Shown: positions 25,317 to 34,615, counted from the first letter of the stretch. The stretch is 48,449 nucleotides of DNA from Candidatus Bathycorpusculum sp. (GCA_009781395.1 WQYG01000005.1:1-48449); one strand, 5' to 3'. Notes: generated by a model not told the origin, from the sequence alone. Made by a program: numbers and translations.

Positions 25317-26648
25317 ATGGATGTACTGCAAAAAGCTTTTGAGCTTCTTAGTAAATATCCTTTGTGTGATCATTGTCTTGGCAGACAATTTGCTACTTTA
25401 GGGTATAGTATGGAAAATAACGTCAGGGGTTTTTCTCTTAAGGTGGTTTTAACCATGCAAACTAATGCATTGTTAAAAGAAAAATATGCTGAAGGTATCG
25501 CTAAACTTCAAGTTTTGGCTGTAAATGGTTTCTCAAAGACTGCGCAGGAAACTTTGAGGCATTTAAAACAAGAAGTTGACCTGCAGACTGAGGCCTGTTT
25601 TCTTTGTGATGGTACTTTTGATAAAGTTACAGAGTTAACCCAAAAGGCGTTATCTGCTCTTGATGGTTGCGAATTCTCCACGTATCTTGTAGGTATCGAA
25701 TTGCCCGTAAAAGTTGAAGAACGAGAAGATGAATTCAAAGCCCTGTTTGGTATCGATACTGCTGAAAGTATGAAACACGAATTCGGTAGACTTTTCGGTA
25801 AAGCCATAGGTGTACGTACTGGTAAGGAAGCAGAATATCTAATTCCTGACATTGTAGCTGTACTCAACCCTTTCTTAGATAAAATAAAGCTTCAAGTTAA
25901 TCCTCTATTTGTTGGTGGTAGATATCGTAAACTTGTTCGTACTGTTTCCCAGTCAAAATGGTTCTGTTCAAATTGTCGAGGACACGGTTGTGAAAAATGT
26001 GGTGGAACGGGAAAACTTTACTCTGAATCGGTTGAAGAGTTTGTGTCTAAACCTATTTTGGGTGTGACTGAAGGGGGGAACTCGTTTTTCCATGCTTCTG
26101 GCCGTGAAGATATTGATGCGCGTATGCTTGGAACGGGGCGTCCTTTTATTGTTGAAATTTCTAAACCTATGAAGCGATTTATTGATCTGAAAGTTATGGA
26201 GGAAGTAATTAATGCTGATGCTGTGGGTAGGGTTGAAGTTTCAGGTCTTCATTTTGCGACTAAGGCTAAAGTGCGCAGGCTTAAGAAGGGTGAAAATGCT
26301 GTGAAGGAGTATAGGTTGCTTGCAGAGTTTGAAAATGACGTATTGGCTGAAGATTTATGTTTGATTGAAGAAAAACTTACTGGAATTACTGTTAAACAAC
26401 AGACGCCTATACGTGTTTTGCATAGAAGGGCTGATTTAATTCGAGAAAGGTACATATATAAGGTTAAAGTTAAGAAGGTGTCTCTTAAAATGGCTCTGAT
26501 GGAAATTCGTTGCCAGGGTGGTCTTTACGTAAAAGAATTGGTGTCTGGCGATGGAGGTCGGACGATTCCGAGCGTTTCAAGTTTGCTTGGGAACAGAGCA
26601 AAGACGCTTAAGCTTGATGTGCTTAACGTTATAATGGATGATAATTAA
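25317..26648 (+). CDS. pus10: tRNA pseudouridine(54/55) synthase Pus10
   Basis: This 443-residue enzyme makes pseudouridine in the T-loop of archaeal tRNAs. The N-terminal part holds a THUMP-like domain with zinc-binding cysteines (CDHCLGRQF near residue 19, CFLCDG near 97). The catalytic domain starts after about 200 with CSNCRGHGCEKCGGTGK, and the catalytic Asp is in GREDIDARMLGTGRPF (about 262-277). The C-terminal ends with the VKELVSGDGGRTIPSVSSLLG loop. It lies in the SRP54-Pus10-L21e-RpoF block. Confidence 0.94.
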   Translation: MDVLQKAFELLSKYPLCDHCLGRQFATLGYSMENNVRGFSLKVVLTMQTNALLKEKYAEGIAKLQVLAVNGFSKTAQETLRHLKQEVDLQTEACFLCDGTFDKVTELTQKALSALDGCEFSTYLVGIELPVKVEEREDEFKALFGIDTAESMKHEFGRLFGKAIGVRTGKEAEYLIPDIVAVLNPFLDKIKLQVNPLFVGGRYRKLVRTVSQSKWFCSNCRGHGCEKCGGTGKLYSESVEEFVSKPILGVTEGGNSFFHASGREDIDARMLGTGRPFIVEISKPMKRFIDLKVMEEVINADAVGRVEVSGLHFATKAKVRRLKKGENAVKEYRLLAEFENDVLAEDLCLIEEKLTGITVKQQTPIRVLHRRADLIRERYIYKVKVKKVSLKMALMEIRCQGGLYVKELVSGDGGRTIPSVSSLLGNRAKTLKLDVLNVIMDDN

Positions 26649-26661
26649 AAGGTGAAATAGA

Positions 26662-26958
26662 TTGAGAGGTTCAAAAGGATATTACTCTGGGACTCGTAGT
26701 TTACTACGTAAACCCCAACGTGAACGTGGAAAACCGCATATTAGTAAGTTGCTTCACGAGTATGAGCTTGGCTCAGAAGTAATCATAAAAATGAATTCTA
26801 GTGTACAAAAAAGCATGCCTCACAAACGATTCCATGGTAAAATTGGTGTCATTCAAGAAAAACGTGGGCGAGGTTATGTTGTCAACGTTCCACAAGGTGA
26901 GGCAATTAAAACAATTATTGTACGTTGTGAACATTTAGAGCCATACACTGGGAACTGA
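26662..26958 (+). CDS. rpl21e: Ribosomal protein L21e
   Basis: This 98-residue basic protein has the L21e pattern: RGSKGYYSGTRSLLRKPQRERGKP at the start and MPHKRFHGKIGVIQEKRGRGYVV in the middle. The start is TTG 26662, with GGTGAAATAG just upstream; no ATG is available before the conserved region. It overlaps no neighbours and sits eight bases before rpoF, so cotranscription is likely. Confidence 0.93.
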   Translation: MRGSKGYYSGTRSLLRKPQRERGKPHISKLLHEYELGSEVIIKMNSSVQKSMPHKRFHGKIGVIQEKRGRGYVVNVPQGEAIKTIIVRCEHLEPYTGN

Positions 26959-26965
26959 GTCGAAA

Positions 26966-27304
26966 ATGGGTCAAGATGAACTAAGCGAAGCTCGGCTTAC
27001 TTTGCCACAAGTTAAAAAGTTATTGGAGTCAATCGGTGAGGAGAATCTAGATCAATTCCAACGTCGTACTCTTGATTATGTTAGTAAATTCACTAAAATT
27101 ACTTCTGATAAGGCTGAAGAGTTGCTAACGATACTTGTTAAAGAGTATGAGCTTGATGAGGTTGAAGCTGTTCAAATTATAAATTGTATGCCTGAAACTG
27201 CTGATGAATTACGAGTATTTCTTGCTGGCGGACGTAAAATTATAGAAGCTCAAAAACTTGAAAAAATGGTTTCGCTTCTAAACGAAAACAGAATACTCAA
27301 GTAG
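26966..27304 (+). CDS. rpoF: RNA polymerase subunit RpoF (Rpb4)
   Basis: This 112-residue, all-helical protein matches archaeal RpoF, which pairs with RpoE to form the polymerase stalk. The family pattern is visible: LTLPQVKKLLESI, then YVSKFTKITSDKAEELL (about 47-63), then EAVQIINCMPETADELRVFLAGGRK near the C-terminus. The L21e-RpoF-DUF655-KsgA order is conserved in archaea, which supports the assignment. Confidence 0.92.
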   Translation: MGQDELSEARLTLPQVKKLLESIGEENLDQFQRRTLDYVSKFTKITSDKAEELLTILVKEYELDEVEAVQIINCMPETADELRVFLAGGRKIIEAQKLEKMVSLLNENRILK

Positions 27305-27318
27305 TACAATCCCATAAG

Positions 27319-27328
27319 TATTTTTAAG
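27319..27328 (+). promoter_or_regulatory. TATA-like promoter upstream of the DUF655 gene
   Basis: TATTTTTAAG lies 42-51 bases upstream of the preferred start ATG 27370, suggesting that the DUF655-ksgA-hemK genes have their own promoter besides read-through from rpoF. Confidence 0.35.
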
Positions 27329-27369
27329 CGTTAAGTGTTAATTATATTGATGAGGACATTGTGATTGTC

Positions 27370-27936
27370 ATGGAGAAGCGATACGAAGAGTATGCTTACG
27401 TGTTAGACTTCTTACCACACGGTAAGCCTGGAGTTCGTCCATCTGGAAGAGCTGGTTATCGAGCTGGTGCTCTTATTCAATGTGTTGGTGAAGAATTTTT
27501 TACTGCTCTTGAGGCCTTAGTAAAGGAAGGTTTAATACTAAAACCTGGAGACCGTGTTTATGTCGGTAAGGCTTCACGTGAAGAAGTAACCTACATTATT
27601 GGAAGAGTAAGCTTTGAAGAGTTTACAGCATCAGCTAAAGCTGAACTTCCTATGGTTATAAATAAAATTGTGATTGATCGTGAAAAATGGTTTGTCAACT
27701 TTTTTAACACCGCCCGCGCTATTACTCCTCGTATGCATGCACTCGAATTGGTTCCTGGAATTGGCAAAAAATATATGTGGCAAGTCATAAACGAGCGGAC
27801 GCGCAAACCCTTTGAAAGTTTTGACGATTTACAGAAGCGCACTGAATTACCGAGTCCTGCCAAACTAATCACCAAACGAGTTATGGAGGAACTTGACGGC
27901 GACAGTAAATATCGCCTATTCACTCGGACGCAGTAG
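27370..27936 (+). CDS. DUF655 family nucleic-acid-binding protein
   Basis: This protein of about 188 residues has an N-terminal OB-like part (YVLDFLPHGKPGVRPSGRAGYRAGALIQ). A C-terminal helix-hairpin-helix-like region follows, with LELVPGIGKKYMWQVINERTRKPFESFDDLQKR. The family is conserved in archaea beside ksgA and rpoF and is thought to bind RNA, but no function is established. I prefer ATG 27370 over GTG 27361, because TGAGGACATTG gives a better-placed ribosome-binding site for the later start. KsgA starts five bases after its stop. Confidence 0.88.
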   Translation: MEKRYEEYAYVLDFLPHGKPGVRPSGRAGYRAGALIQCVGEEFFTALEALVKEGLILKPGDRVYVGKASREEVTYIIGRVSFEEFTASAKAELPMVINKIVIDREKWFVNFFNTARAITPRMHALELVPGIGKKYMWQVINERTRKPFESFDDLQKRTELPSPAKLITKRVMEELDGDSKYRLFTRTQ

Positions 27937-27941
27937 CTAAA

Positions 27942-28763
27942 ATGAGTCTTGAAGAAACGCAACATTTGTTGCAAACTTTTCAGATTACGCCAAACAAGCT
28001 ACTTGGGCAAAACTTTATGATTGAGTCCACTCTTTATCCCAAGCTTGCAAGCTATGCTGAACTTGTCTCTTCTGATGTTGTGTTAGATGTAGGCGCTGGT
28101 TTTGGTTTTTTATCTCGATTTTTGGCTGGTAAATGTCGTAGTGTTGTTGCGGTTGAAAAGGACCCACAGATTGCCTCGGCATTACGTCAACAAACGAGTA
28201 GTTTCGATAATATTGCTGTTGTTGAAGGTGATGTGCTAAAAACCCCTTTACTTAGTTTTAATAAAGTCATTGCCGCACCGCCTTATTATCTATCCTCTGA
28301 TCTTGTACTTTTTTTGCTAAAACATTCTCATATTGATTGTGTGCTATTGATTGTGCAAAAAGAATTCGCTGATCGTCTTGTTGCACAGGTTGGAACTGAA
28401 CTCTATAGTTGGTTAACAGTCACTGTTTACCAAAAAGCTCACGTTGAACTTTTAGACCTCGTACAAAAAGACATGTTTTATCCTCCGCCAAAAGTTAACT
28501 CAGTTATTCTACGTATAAAACCTTGGAAAATTCCGCCCTTTATTGTAAAAGACGAACTGTTTTTTGAGCGGATGGTTAAATGGCTGTTTACTGAACGAAA
28601 CAAAAAACTCTCAAACGCCCTTGAACCCTTCATCAAAAATACCTTGCAAATAGATAAACAGGATTTCCAAAAAACGCTCCACCACTTACCGTACTATAAA
28701 ATGCGACCCCGTGAACTTACGCCTGAAATCTTTGGAGCCATAGCTAATGCATTTACCAATTAA
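27942..28763 (+). CDS. ksgA: 16S rRNA dimethyladenosine transferase KsgA/Dim1
   Basis: This 273-residue methyltransferase dimethylates two adjacent adenines in the 16S helix 45 loop. The N-terminus GQNFMIE, the SAM-binding DVGAGFGFLS (about 47-56) and EKDPQ are as expected. Motif IV reads IAAPPYYLSS, where most family members have NLPY or NxPY; the catalytic-site Asn is Ala here. The C-terminal substrate domain (FTERNKKLSNAL) is normal. Its stop overlaps the start of the hemK-like gene by 17 bases. Confidence 0.92.
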   Translation: MSLEETQHLLQTFQITPNKLLGQNFMIESTLYPKLASYAELVSSDVVLDVGAGFGFLSRFLAGKCRSVVAVEKDPQIASALRQQTSSFDNIAVVEGDVLKTPLLSFNKVIAAPPYYLSSDLVLFLLKHSHIDCVLLIVQKEFADRLVAQVGTELYSWLTVTVYQKAHVELLDLVQKDMFYPPPKVNSVILRIKPWKIPPFIVKDELFFERMVKWLFTERNKKLSNALEPFIKNTLQIDKQDFQKTLHHLPYYKMRPRELTPEIFGAIANAFTN

Positions 28764-29379
28764 ACGTGTTTGGTTTCAAAATTTAAAATTTGACCTAACA
28801 GAAGACGTGTTCGAGCCTTCTGATGATTCTTTTCTATTTGCAGAAAAACTTGACGTCCATATAGGTGATGAGGTTCTAGATTTGGGTACAGGCTGTGGAA
28901 TTCTTGGGATTTTAGCTGCAACTAAAAAAGCAAAGAATGTACTAGCTGTTGACATTAACCCCTATGCAATTAATTGTGCCAAAAAAAATGCTGCTCTTAA
29001 CCATGTGCAAAATAACATGAGTTTTTTGAGAAATGACTTACTGTCTGCACTAAAAACTAACACAATGTTTGATCTAATACTATTTAACGCTCCTTACTTA
29101 CCCACTGAACCACGCGAAACTGAAACATGGATTGAGTACTCATGGGCTGGCGGTGCTACTGGACGCGATGTAATAGATCGCTTTATCCCCCAAGTAACCA
29201 CATATTTAAAACAGACTGGCAGAGTACTTTTATTACAATCCAGCTTGACAGGTTTAGAATTAACCATACAGAAATTTCATGATTGCGGTTTAACTGCAGT
29301 AATTAAAGCTGAACAAAAGCTACCTTTCTTTGAATCCATATATCTAATAGAAGCCAAACTAAAAAATAAGTCCTACTAA
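28747..29379 (+). CDS. HemK/PrmC-like (Mtq2-type) methyltransferase
   Basis: This 210-residue SAM-dependent methyltransferase resembles the archaeal/eukaryotic Mtq2 group, which methylates the GGQ glutamine of the class I release factor. It shows EPSDDSFLFAEKL (residues 20-32), DLGTGCGILGI (about 41-51), DINPYAI, and motif IV LFNAPYLPTEP, with Ala in place of the usual second residue of NPPY. The start ATG 28747 lies inside the ksgA end, suggesting translational coupling. Confidence 0.87.
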   Translation: MHLPIKRVWFQNLKFDLTEDVFEPSDDSFLFAEKLDVHIGDEVLDLGTGCGILGILAATKKAKNVLAVDINPYAINCAKKNAALNHVQNNMSFLRNDLLSALKTNTMFDLILFNAPYLPTEPRETETWIEYSWAGGATGRDVIDRFIPQVTTYLKQTGRVLLLQSSLTGLELTIQKFHDCGLTAVIKAEQKLPFFESIYLIEAKLKNKSY

Positions 29380-29412
29380 TGGACAAAATACGCTCACGGA
29401 CTCCTTTGGGTG

Positions 29413-29907
29413 TTATTGATTTTTGTACTGTGCCATTTCATTATTCATAATTGTTAATTCGATGCCTGCTTGTTTGAAATATTCAAGTGTGTCAGCGTCA
29501 GCGTGATACCTTTTTTCACAGACTACTCGTTTAATGCCTGCATTAATAATCATCATTGCACATGTTCGACATGGTGTCATCTTACAATACAATGTTGAAC
29601 CTTCAAGTGGAATTCCGAAACGTGCGGCTTGGATAATTGCGTTTTGTTCAGCGTGTAATGTACGAACACAGTGCTGGGTTATGGATCCATCATTGTTTAA
29701 AACTTTACGCATGTCATGTCCCACTTCGTCACAATGTGGTAAATCTGCCGGTGCACCAACATAACCTGTGGTCATTATACGTTTATTTTTAACAATTACT
29801 GCCCCGCATTTTCCCCGGTCACATGTGGCACGTTTGGAAATTGCTTCGCACAAGTCAAGAAAATAACGATCCCAATCTGGTCTTTTGTTAATTTCTTCAA
29901 TACTCAT
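29413..29907 (-). CDS. dCMP deaminase family protein
   Basis: This 164-residue zinc-dependent deaminase (ComEB/dCMP-deaminase group) shows the HAEQNAI zinc-ligand and catalytic Glu motif (near residue 85) and PCRTCAMMIINAGIKRVVC (near 112), which holds the two zinc cysteines. DRGKCGAVIVKNKRIMTTGYVGAP is the substrate-loop region, and the additional CDEVGHDM segment matches dCMP deaminases. It would feed dUMP into dTMP synthesis. It is convergent with hemK and lies 63 bases from the TrmG10 gene end, both on the minus strand. Confidence 0.88.
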   Translation of the reverse strand: MSIEEINKRPDWDRYFLDLCEAISKRATCDRGKCGAVIVKNKRIMTTGYVGAPADLPHCDEVGHDMRKVLNNDGSITQHCVRTLHAEQNAIIQAARFGIPLEGSTLYCKMTPCRTCAMMIINAGIKRVVCEKRYHADADTLEYFKQAGIELTIMNNEMAQYKNQ

Positions 29908-29970
29908 AGTAATCTACACTGCATATTGCTTTAGAATCAACACGTGTAAACAAGCTTAAAATATTAATGT

Positions 29971-31266
29971 TTATTTGCGAAACACGTGAATTTCTCTACC
30001 AATTAAATGTCGAGAATCAACCTCTACAAGCGATTCTAAGCCCATTAAAGCTTCAATGTTATTTATATTTTTGTTGAAAATTTCTGGGCTAAACGGTTTT
30101 ATCCGCACAAAATTAATGTTTTCTGCTTTTTCACAGATCGGCAACGTAACTACCTGTTTTGTACGAGTAACAATATATGGCGTAACCACAACAAGTTTAC
30201 CGCCTGGTTTAAGCACTTCATAAGCTTCTTCAACAAACCCAAAAAATAATGGCATAAGTTTGTCAATGATTTTTTTTGCGTAAGGAGTTGTGGGAATTTG
30301 ACGCAAAGCTGGGCCTAAATCAGGCTCTGAAACTATACAATCAATATTTTCTCTACCAATCTTTTTAGATAAAAAATTAACATCACTTTGAACAACTCGA
30401 TAATCCCCATTTTGAAGATCATATTCCTGTGTTAACCATTTCAAATTGTCTTCGGCTGCCTTAATACACCATGAATTAATATCTGTTCCCACAACATTAG
30501 CTTTAATTAGCAAAGCTTCTTGCAAAACTGTGCCTACCCCACAAAAAGCATCAAGTACCGTTTTACCCTCAGTGCAACCTGAAAGATTAACCATGATTTT
30601 CGCCAGTCGCGGGGGCATCCCAAAAATTTTTCTCTGCCTTGGTTTGTACACGTCTCGTTTTTGAAACTCAAACGGATTATGAACAGCAAAAGTTGTCGCT
30701 ACCCAACTAGTTTCTTTACCAATACAGAAAAGTATTTCTGACTTATTCTCCACTAACCCTTTTTTTAAAACCTCAACATGACTAAGCTGCCCCTGAGATT
30801 TATCCGCAAACCCCATAAAACGAGCCTTTTTACCCTGCGCTGCTAACTCATTTTTAACCGCGCTCCCAAGCAGACGCTGGATCTCACCCGCACGAGTTTT
30901 AAGACAGTCTTCTTCAAGGTAAACACTAACTCCAAAAAACACTTTACCTATTTGTTTGGCTATTTGAACAACTATGCCACTTTTCTCCAAAGCTTCTGCA
31001 ACTTGTTTTTCAGCTTGTTTATCATGCTTTACATAAGCGGCCTTTACTTGTTGACTAGACAATTCCAACATAACTGTACCAATTTTAATGATACCGCCTA
31101 AATCCTCTATAACCTTTGAATCCAAAAGTTGTTGAGTTTGAATGATGAAAAATTTCTTGGTGAACTGTTGTATTTCAAAGTTTATTTGCCTTGCTTGCAA
31201 GTAAGCCGTAAGCTCTGCTAAAGAAAGCTGCCAATTTTTCCCTGGAATAAACAACAAAGAGAACAT
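29971..31266 (-). CDS. THUMP-domain tRNA methyltransferase (TrmG10-like)
   Basis: This 431-residue protein has an N-terminal THUMP region (about 60-165) and a C-terminal Rossmann methyltransferase with VLDAFCGVGTVLQEALL (about 240) and GTDINSWCI. Family members methylate N2 of G10 in tRNA. Motif IV here is CIVSEPDLGPALRQIP instead of SDPPYG; related COG1041 proteins carry an EPxLGP form, so the enzyme is probably active but divergent. It is a single-gene unit divergent from L10e. Confidence 0.85.
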   Translation of the reverse strand: MFSLLFIPGKNWQLSLAELTAYLQARQINFEIQQFTKKFFIIQTQQLLDSKVIEDLGGIIKIGTVMLELSSQQVKAAYVKHDKQAEKQVAEALEKSGIVVQIAKQIGKVFFGVSVYLEEDCLKTRAGEIQRLLGSAVKNELAAQGKKARFMGFADKSQGQLSHVEVLKKGLVENKSEILFCIGKETSWVATTFAVHNPFEFQKRDVYKPRQRKIFGMPPRLAKIMVNLSGCTEGKTVLDAFCGVGTVLQEALLIKANVVGTDINSWCIKAAEDNLKWLTQEYDLQNGDYRVVQSDVNFLSKKIGRENIDCIVSEPDLGPALRQIPTTPYAKKIIDKLMPLFFGFVEEAYEVLKPGGKLVVVTPYIVTRTKQVVTLPICEKAENINFVRIKPFSPEIFNKNINNIEALMGLESLVEVDSRHLIGREIHVFRK

Positions 31267-31558
31267 TAAGGCAACAACAAGGCATTTAACTATTTAAGCA
31301 CACATGTGAATGTTGAAAACATCAAATTGAAAACAAGCCATGTATATTTAAAATGTGGTACAACTGAACACGCTTGTGAACTATGGAGTGTTGTTGGTAT
31401 ATTTACGTTTCGTTTGTGATGTGTATGACCTATAATTAACGAGTTAACGGAACATGGCTTGACTTGGTATGTGGTTGTGTCTGTTCTTAAAATATTCAAC
31501 AACACGGAAAAGCTTTTAATTGAGGCTTTCGATATTTGCAATAAAAAGGTCGCTATAC

Positions 31559-32092
31559 ATGCACGCAAGAAACTTTAGACATGTCAAAAATCGTGCTTAC
31601 ACAAGAAAAGATTATGCTCGTGGTTTTCCACCACCAAAAATCGTAAAGTTCACCATGGGTGATACAAAAGGAACTTTCGATTTAGAAATTCAACTTTTAT
31701 CAACGAAACGTGTTCAAATACGCCACAGTGCACTTGAAGCGGCACGCGTAGCCACAAATCGCATTTTAATGGATAAATTGGTTAATGAATATCTAATGGT
31801 TGTTCATCCTTATCCTCACATTATTTTGCGTGAGAACAAAATGATCTTTGGTGCTCATGCTGACCGTCTTCAGCAAGGTATGAGACGTTCTTTTGGAACA
31901 GCAGTCGGTACTGCGGCAAAAGTTGAGGTGGATCAGCCGATAATTACTGTGAAGGTAAAGGCTGCATCTGTTGAAGTTGCAAAAGTTGCTCTTAAACGCG
32001 GTAGCGCAAAACTGCCTATTCACTGTAAAATGGTAGTAACTAAATCTCCAACTACAGCCACATCGGCTCCAACGGAGACTGAAACCGCTTGA
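31559..32092 (+). CDS. rpl10e: Ribosomal protein L10e (uL16)
   Basis: This protein of about 177 residues matches archaeal uL16: HARNFRHVKNRAYTRKDYARGFPPPKIVKF at the start, then RMSFGTA-like MRRSFGTAVGTAAKV near residue 115. The open frame extends upstream to 31520, but family members begin at the Met-His-Ala (ATG 31559), and AAAAAGGTCGC lies before it. The C-terminus has a Thr/Ala/Ser-rich tail. Its TGA overlaps the TTG start of ppsA, implying translational coupling. A TATA-like AGCTTTTAAT lies near 31511-31520. Confidence 0.92.
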   Translation: MHARNFRHVKNRAYTRKDYARGFPPPKIVKFTMGDTKGTFDLEIQLLSTKRVQIRHSALEAARVATNRILMDKLVNEYLMVVHPYPHIILRENKMIFGAHADRLQQGMRRSFGTAVGTAAKVEVDQPIITVKVKAASVEVAKVALKRGSAKLPIHCKMVVTKSPTTATSAPTETETA

Positions 32093-34545
32093 GCGAAACG
32101 AGCGGTTCTGATAGCGTAAGTAAGGCTTTGATTTTATGGTTTGATGGTGTTAGGAATACTGATGTTCCTGTTGTTGGTGGTAAGAATGCTAGTCTTGGTG
32201 AGATGATTCACGCTGGCTTACGGGTTCCTGACGGGTTTGCTGTTACAGCTTTTTCGTATGAACGATTTATTGAAGAGTCAAAGATTTCTCAGAAAATTTA
32301 TGCTATAATTAGGGATGTTGTTACGAATCCTGCTAATCCTAAGCAGTATGAAATTGCTTCTGAGCGTATTCGTGAGTTAATTGAAAAGACTCCTGTGCCT
32401 AAGGATATTGAGAAGTCAATTAGAGAGGCTTATGATCAGTTAAACAAACGTTTTAACCTTAAGGATGCGTTTGTTGCTGTTCGTTCGAGTGCTACGGCTG
32501 AGGATTTGCCTGATGCTTCTTTTGCGGGTCAGCAAGAGACTTTTCTTAATGTTAAGGGTTCGGATGATGTTGTTGATAAGGTTGTGAAGTGTTGGTCTAG
32601 TTTGTTTACTGCGAGGGCTATTTTTTATCGTGCTGAGAAGAATTTTGCGCATGATAAGGTTTTTATTAGTGTTGGGGTTCAGAAGATGGTTAATTCTCGT
32701 GCTGCGGGTGTGATGTTTACTATTAATCCTGTTACGGGTGACCGTAGTGAGATTGTTATTGAGGGTACTTTTGGTCTTGGTGAGTCGGTGGTTTCGGGTG
32801 CTGTTAATCCTGATTATTTTGTTGTTGACAAGTCTGATATGTCTGCTTTGGTGATTAAGGAGCGTCGGGTTGCGAAGAAGACTGTAAAGTATGTTCGTGA
32901 TCTTGTTACGGGGAGGACGGTTCATTTGGATGTTTTGCCTGAGCAGCAGATGGAAGTTTGTGTTAGTGATAAAGAGATAATGGCGCTTGCTGAGCTTGCC
33001 TGTAGGATTGAGAAGCATTATGGTAAGCCGATGGATATTGAGTGGGCTATTGATCAGGACTTGTCTTATCCGGGCAATATTTTTTTGGTTCAGGCGCGTC
33101 CAGAAACAGTGTGGTCAAAAACTATGGGAACCTCTGTCGTTGATACTAAAGAAAAAGTCGAATCTTTAAATATCGTTGTTAAAGGTATTAGTGCTGGTAA
33201 ACGTGGTTACGGTTTTGGAGTGGCCAAAGTTGCCAAAACAACTAACGAAGCGTCGGCAGTCATGCAAAAAGGTGACATTCTAGTTACCGACATGACAAAT
33301 CCTGATTTTGTTCCGTATATGAAGCTTGCTTCTGCGATTGTAACTGACAAAGGCGGTATTACTTCACATGCGGCGATTGTAAGTCGGGAATTAAACATAC
33401 CGTGTGTTGTTGGAACAGAAACTGGAACTCAAGTTTTGAAATCTGGTAAAGAATACACTGTTGATTCAAGAAATGGCATAATTTACGAAGGTATATTGAA
33501 GCAGGCACAAACTGCAACGGAAAGTAGTAATCCATCGTTACGTATTACAGGTGATACAGTTGATGCTCCTGTTCCGGTAACTGCCACAAAGATTTATATG
33601 AATTTGGCTATTCCTGAGATGATTGAGGAATACAAGAATTTGCCGTTCCAAGGTATTGGTTTAATGCGTGCAGAATTCATCTTCGCTGACTACGTTAAAG
33701 AACATCCCATGTCTTTGGTTGACAAAGGGGAATCTAAAAAGCTTGTTGATAAGTTTGCTGAGGGTATAGCGACAGTTGCGCGTGTAATTCAGCCCCGAAT
33801 AGTGGTTGTACGATTCAGTGATTTTAAGACTAACGAATACCGTGGCCTTGAGGGTGGCGAGAAGTATGAAATTGTTGAAGAAAATCCAATGTTGGGTTGG
33901 CGCGGTTGCAGTCGTTACATCAGTAAATGGTATGAAAAAGCTTTCCGTCTTGAATGTCAAGCAATAAAGAAATGTCGTAACGAGTGGGGGCTTAAGAATG
34001 TTTATGTAATGCTGCCAATGATTAGGACTCTTTGGGAAGCAAAACAGGTTCTTGAGATCATGCGACAAGAGGGTCTTGAACGTTCTCGTGATTTTAAGAT
34101 TTGGTTTATGGCTGAAACTCCGAGCATTGCAATTATGGCTGATGAATTTAGCAAATTGGTTGATGGCTTTAGCATCGGTAGTAATGATATGACTCAGGGT
34201 ATTTTGATGATTGATCGTGATTCTGAGCGGCTTGGTCAAATGGGTTATTTTGATGAGCGTGACCCAGCAGTAAAGCGTATTATTGCACGACTAATTACGG
34301 TTGCTCATGAAAATGGATGCACCGTGAGTATTTGTGGTGAGGGGCCATCGAATCTGCCTGATTTTTGTGAATTTCTTGTTCGTGCGGGCATTGATAGTAT
34401 ATCTGTAAATAATGATGCTGTTGCAGCAACACGAAGAAATGTTGCAGCTATAGAGCAAAAGATTATACTTGAACGTTTAGCAGAAGCTGCCGCAATCACA
34501 GCAGGTAAACCCTTAAAGAAACCCGTTCCCGACTGGGAATGGTAA
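32089..34545 (+). CDS. ppsA: Phosphoenolpyruvate synthase
   Basis: This 818-residue enzyme converts pyruvate and ATP to PEP, AMP and phosphate, feeding gluconeogenesis. An ATP-grasp domain (VVGGKNASLGEM, about residues 25-36, to about 345) is followed by the phosphohistidine swivelling domain with GGITSHAAIVSRELNIPCVVG (about 424-444, catalytic His). The C-terminal TIM barrel has GLMRAEFIF (about 524), FSIGSNDMTQ and SICGEGPS. Start TTG 32089 overlaps the L10e stop. Codons from about 32130 to 33100 are almost all T- or G-ending, unlike the rest of the gene, and an antisense frame at 32440-33018 is an artefact of this. Confidence 0.95.
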   Translation: MSETSGSDSVSKALILWFDGVRNTDVPVVGGKNASLGEMIHAGLRVPDGFAVTAFSYERFIEESKISQKIYAIIRDVVTNPANPKQYEIASERIRELIEKTPVPKDIEKSIREAYDQLNKRFNLKDAFVAVRSSATAEDLPDASFAGQQETFLNVKGSDDVVDKVVKCWSSLFTARAIFYRAEKNFAHDKVFISVGVQKMVNSRAAGVMFTINPVTGDRSEIVIEGTFGLGESVVSGAVNPDYFVVDKSDMSALVIKERRVAKKTVKYVRDLVTGRTVHLDVLPEQQMEVCVSDKEIMALAELACRIEKHYGKPMDIEWAIDQDLSYPGNIFLVQARPETVWSKTMGTSVVDTKEKVESLNIVVKGISAGKRGYGFGVAKVAKTTNEASAVMQKGDILVTDMTNPDFVPYMKLASAIVTDKGGITSHAAIVSRELNIPCVVGTETGTQVLKSGKEYTVDSRNGIIYEGILKQAQTATESSNPSLRITGDTVDAPVPVTATKIYMNLAIPEMIEEYKNLPFQGIGLMRAEFIFADYVKEHPMSLVDKGESKKLVDKFAEGIATVARVIQPRIVVVRFSDFKTNEYRGLEGGEKYEIVEENPMLGWRGCSRYISKWYEKAFRLECQAIKKCRNEWGLKNVYVMLPMIRTLWEAKQVLEIMRQEGLERSRDFKIWFMAETPSIAIMADEFSKLVDGFSIGSNDMTQGILMIDRDSERLGQMGYFDERDPAVKRIIARLITVAHENGCTVSICGEGPSNLPDFCEFLVRAGIDSISVNNDAVAATRRNVAAIEQKIILERLAEAAAITAGKPLKKPVPDWEW

Positions 34546-34615
34546 ACCTAAACCTTTTTTATACGCAACTTTTTTTAATTTTTAATTCCTATTAATGATT
34601 TAGCGATTTGAGAAC

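Noticed and set aside
31400-31420. TTGTGATGTG upstream of L10e as another member of the palindrome family
   Set aside because: Only a single half-site is present, and TGTGAT is short enough to occur by chance in AT-rich DNA.
32440-33018. Long minus-strand frame antisense to ppsA
   Set aside because: It exists because the ppsA codons here end in T or G, so the reverse strand lacks stops. Its translation is dominated by Asn, Thr, Arg and Leu with no family features.
33661-34239. 192-codon antisense frame in the ppsA C-terminal part
   Set aside because: It is antisense to well-conserved PEP synthase sequence and has no domain features of its own.
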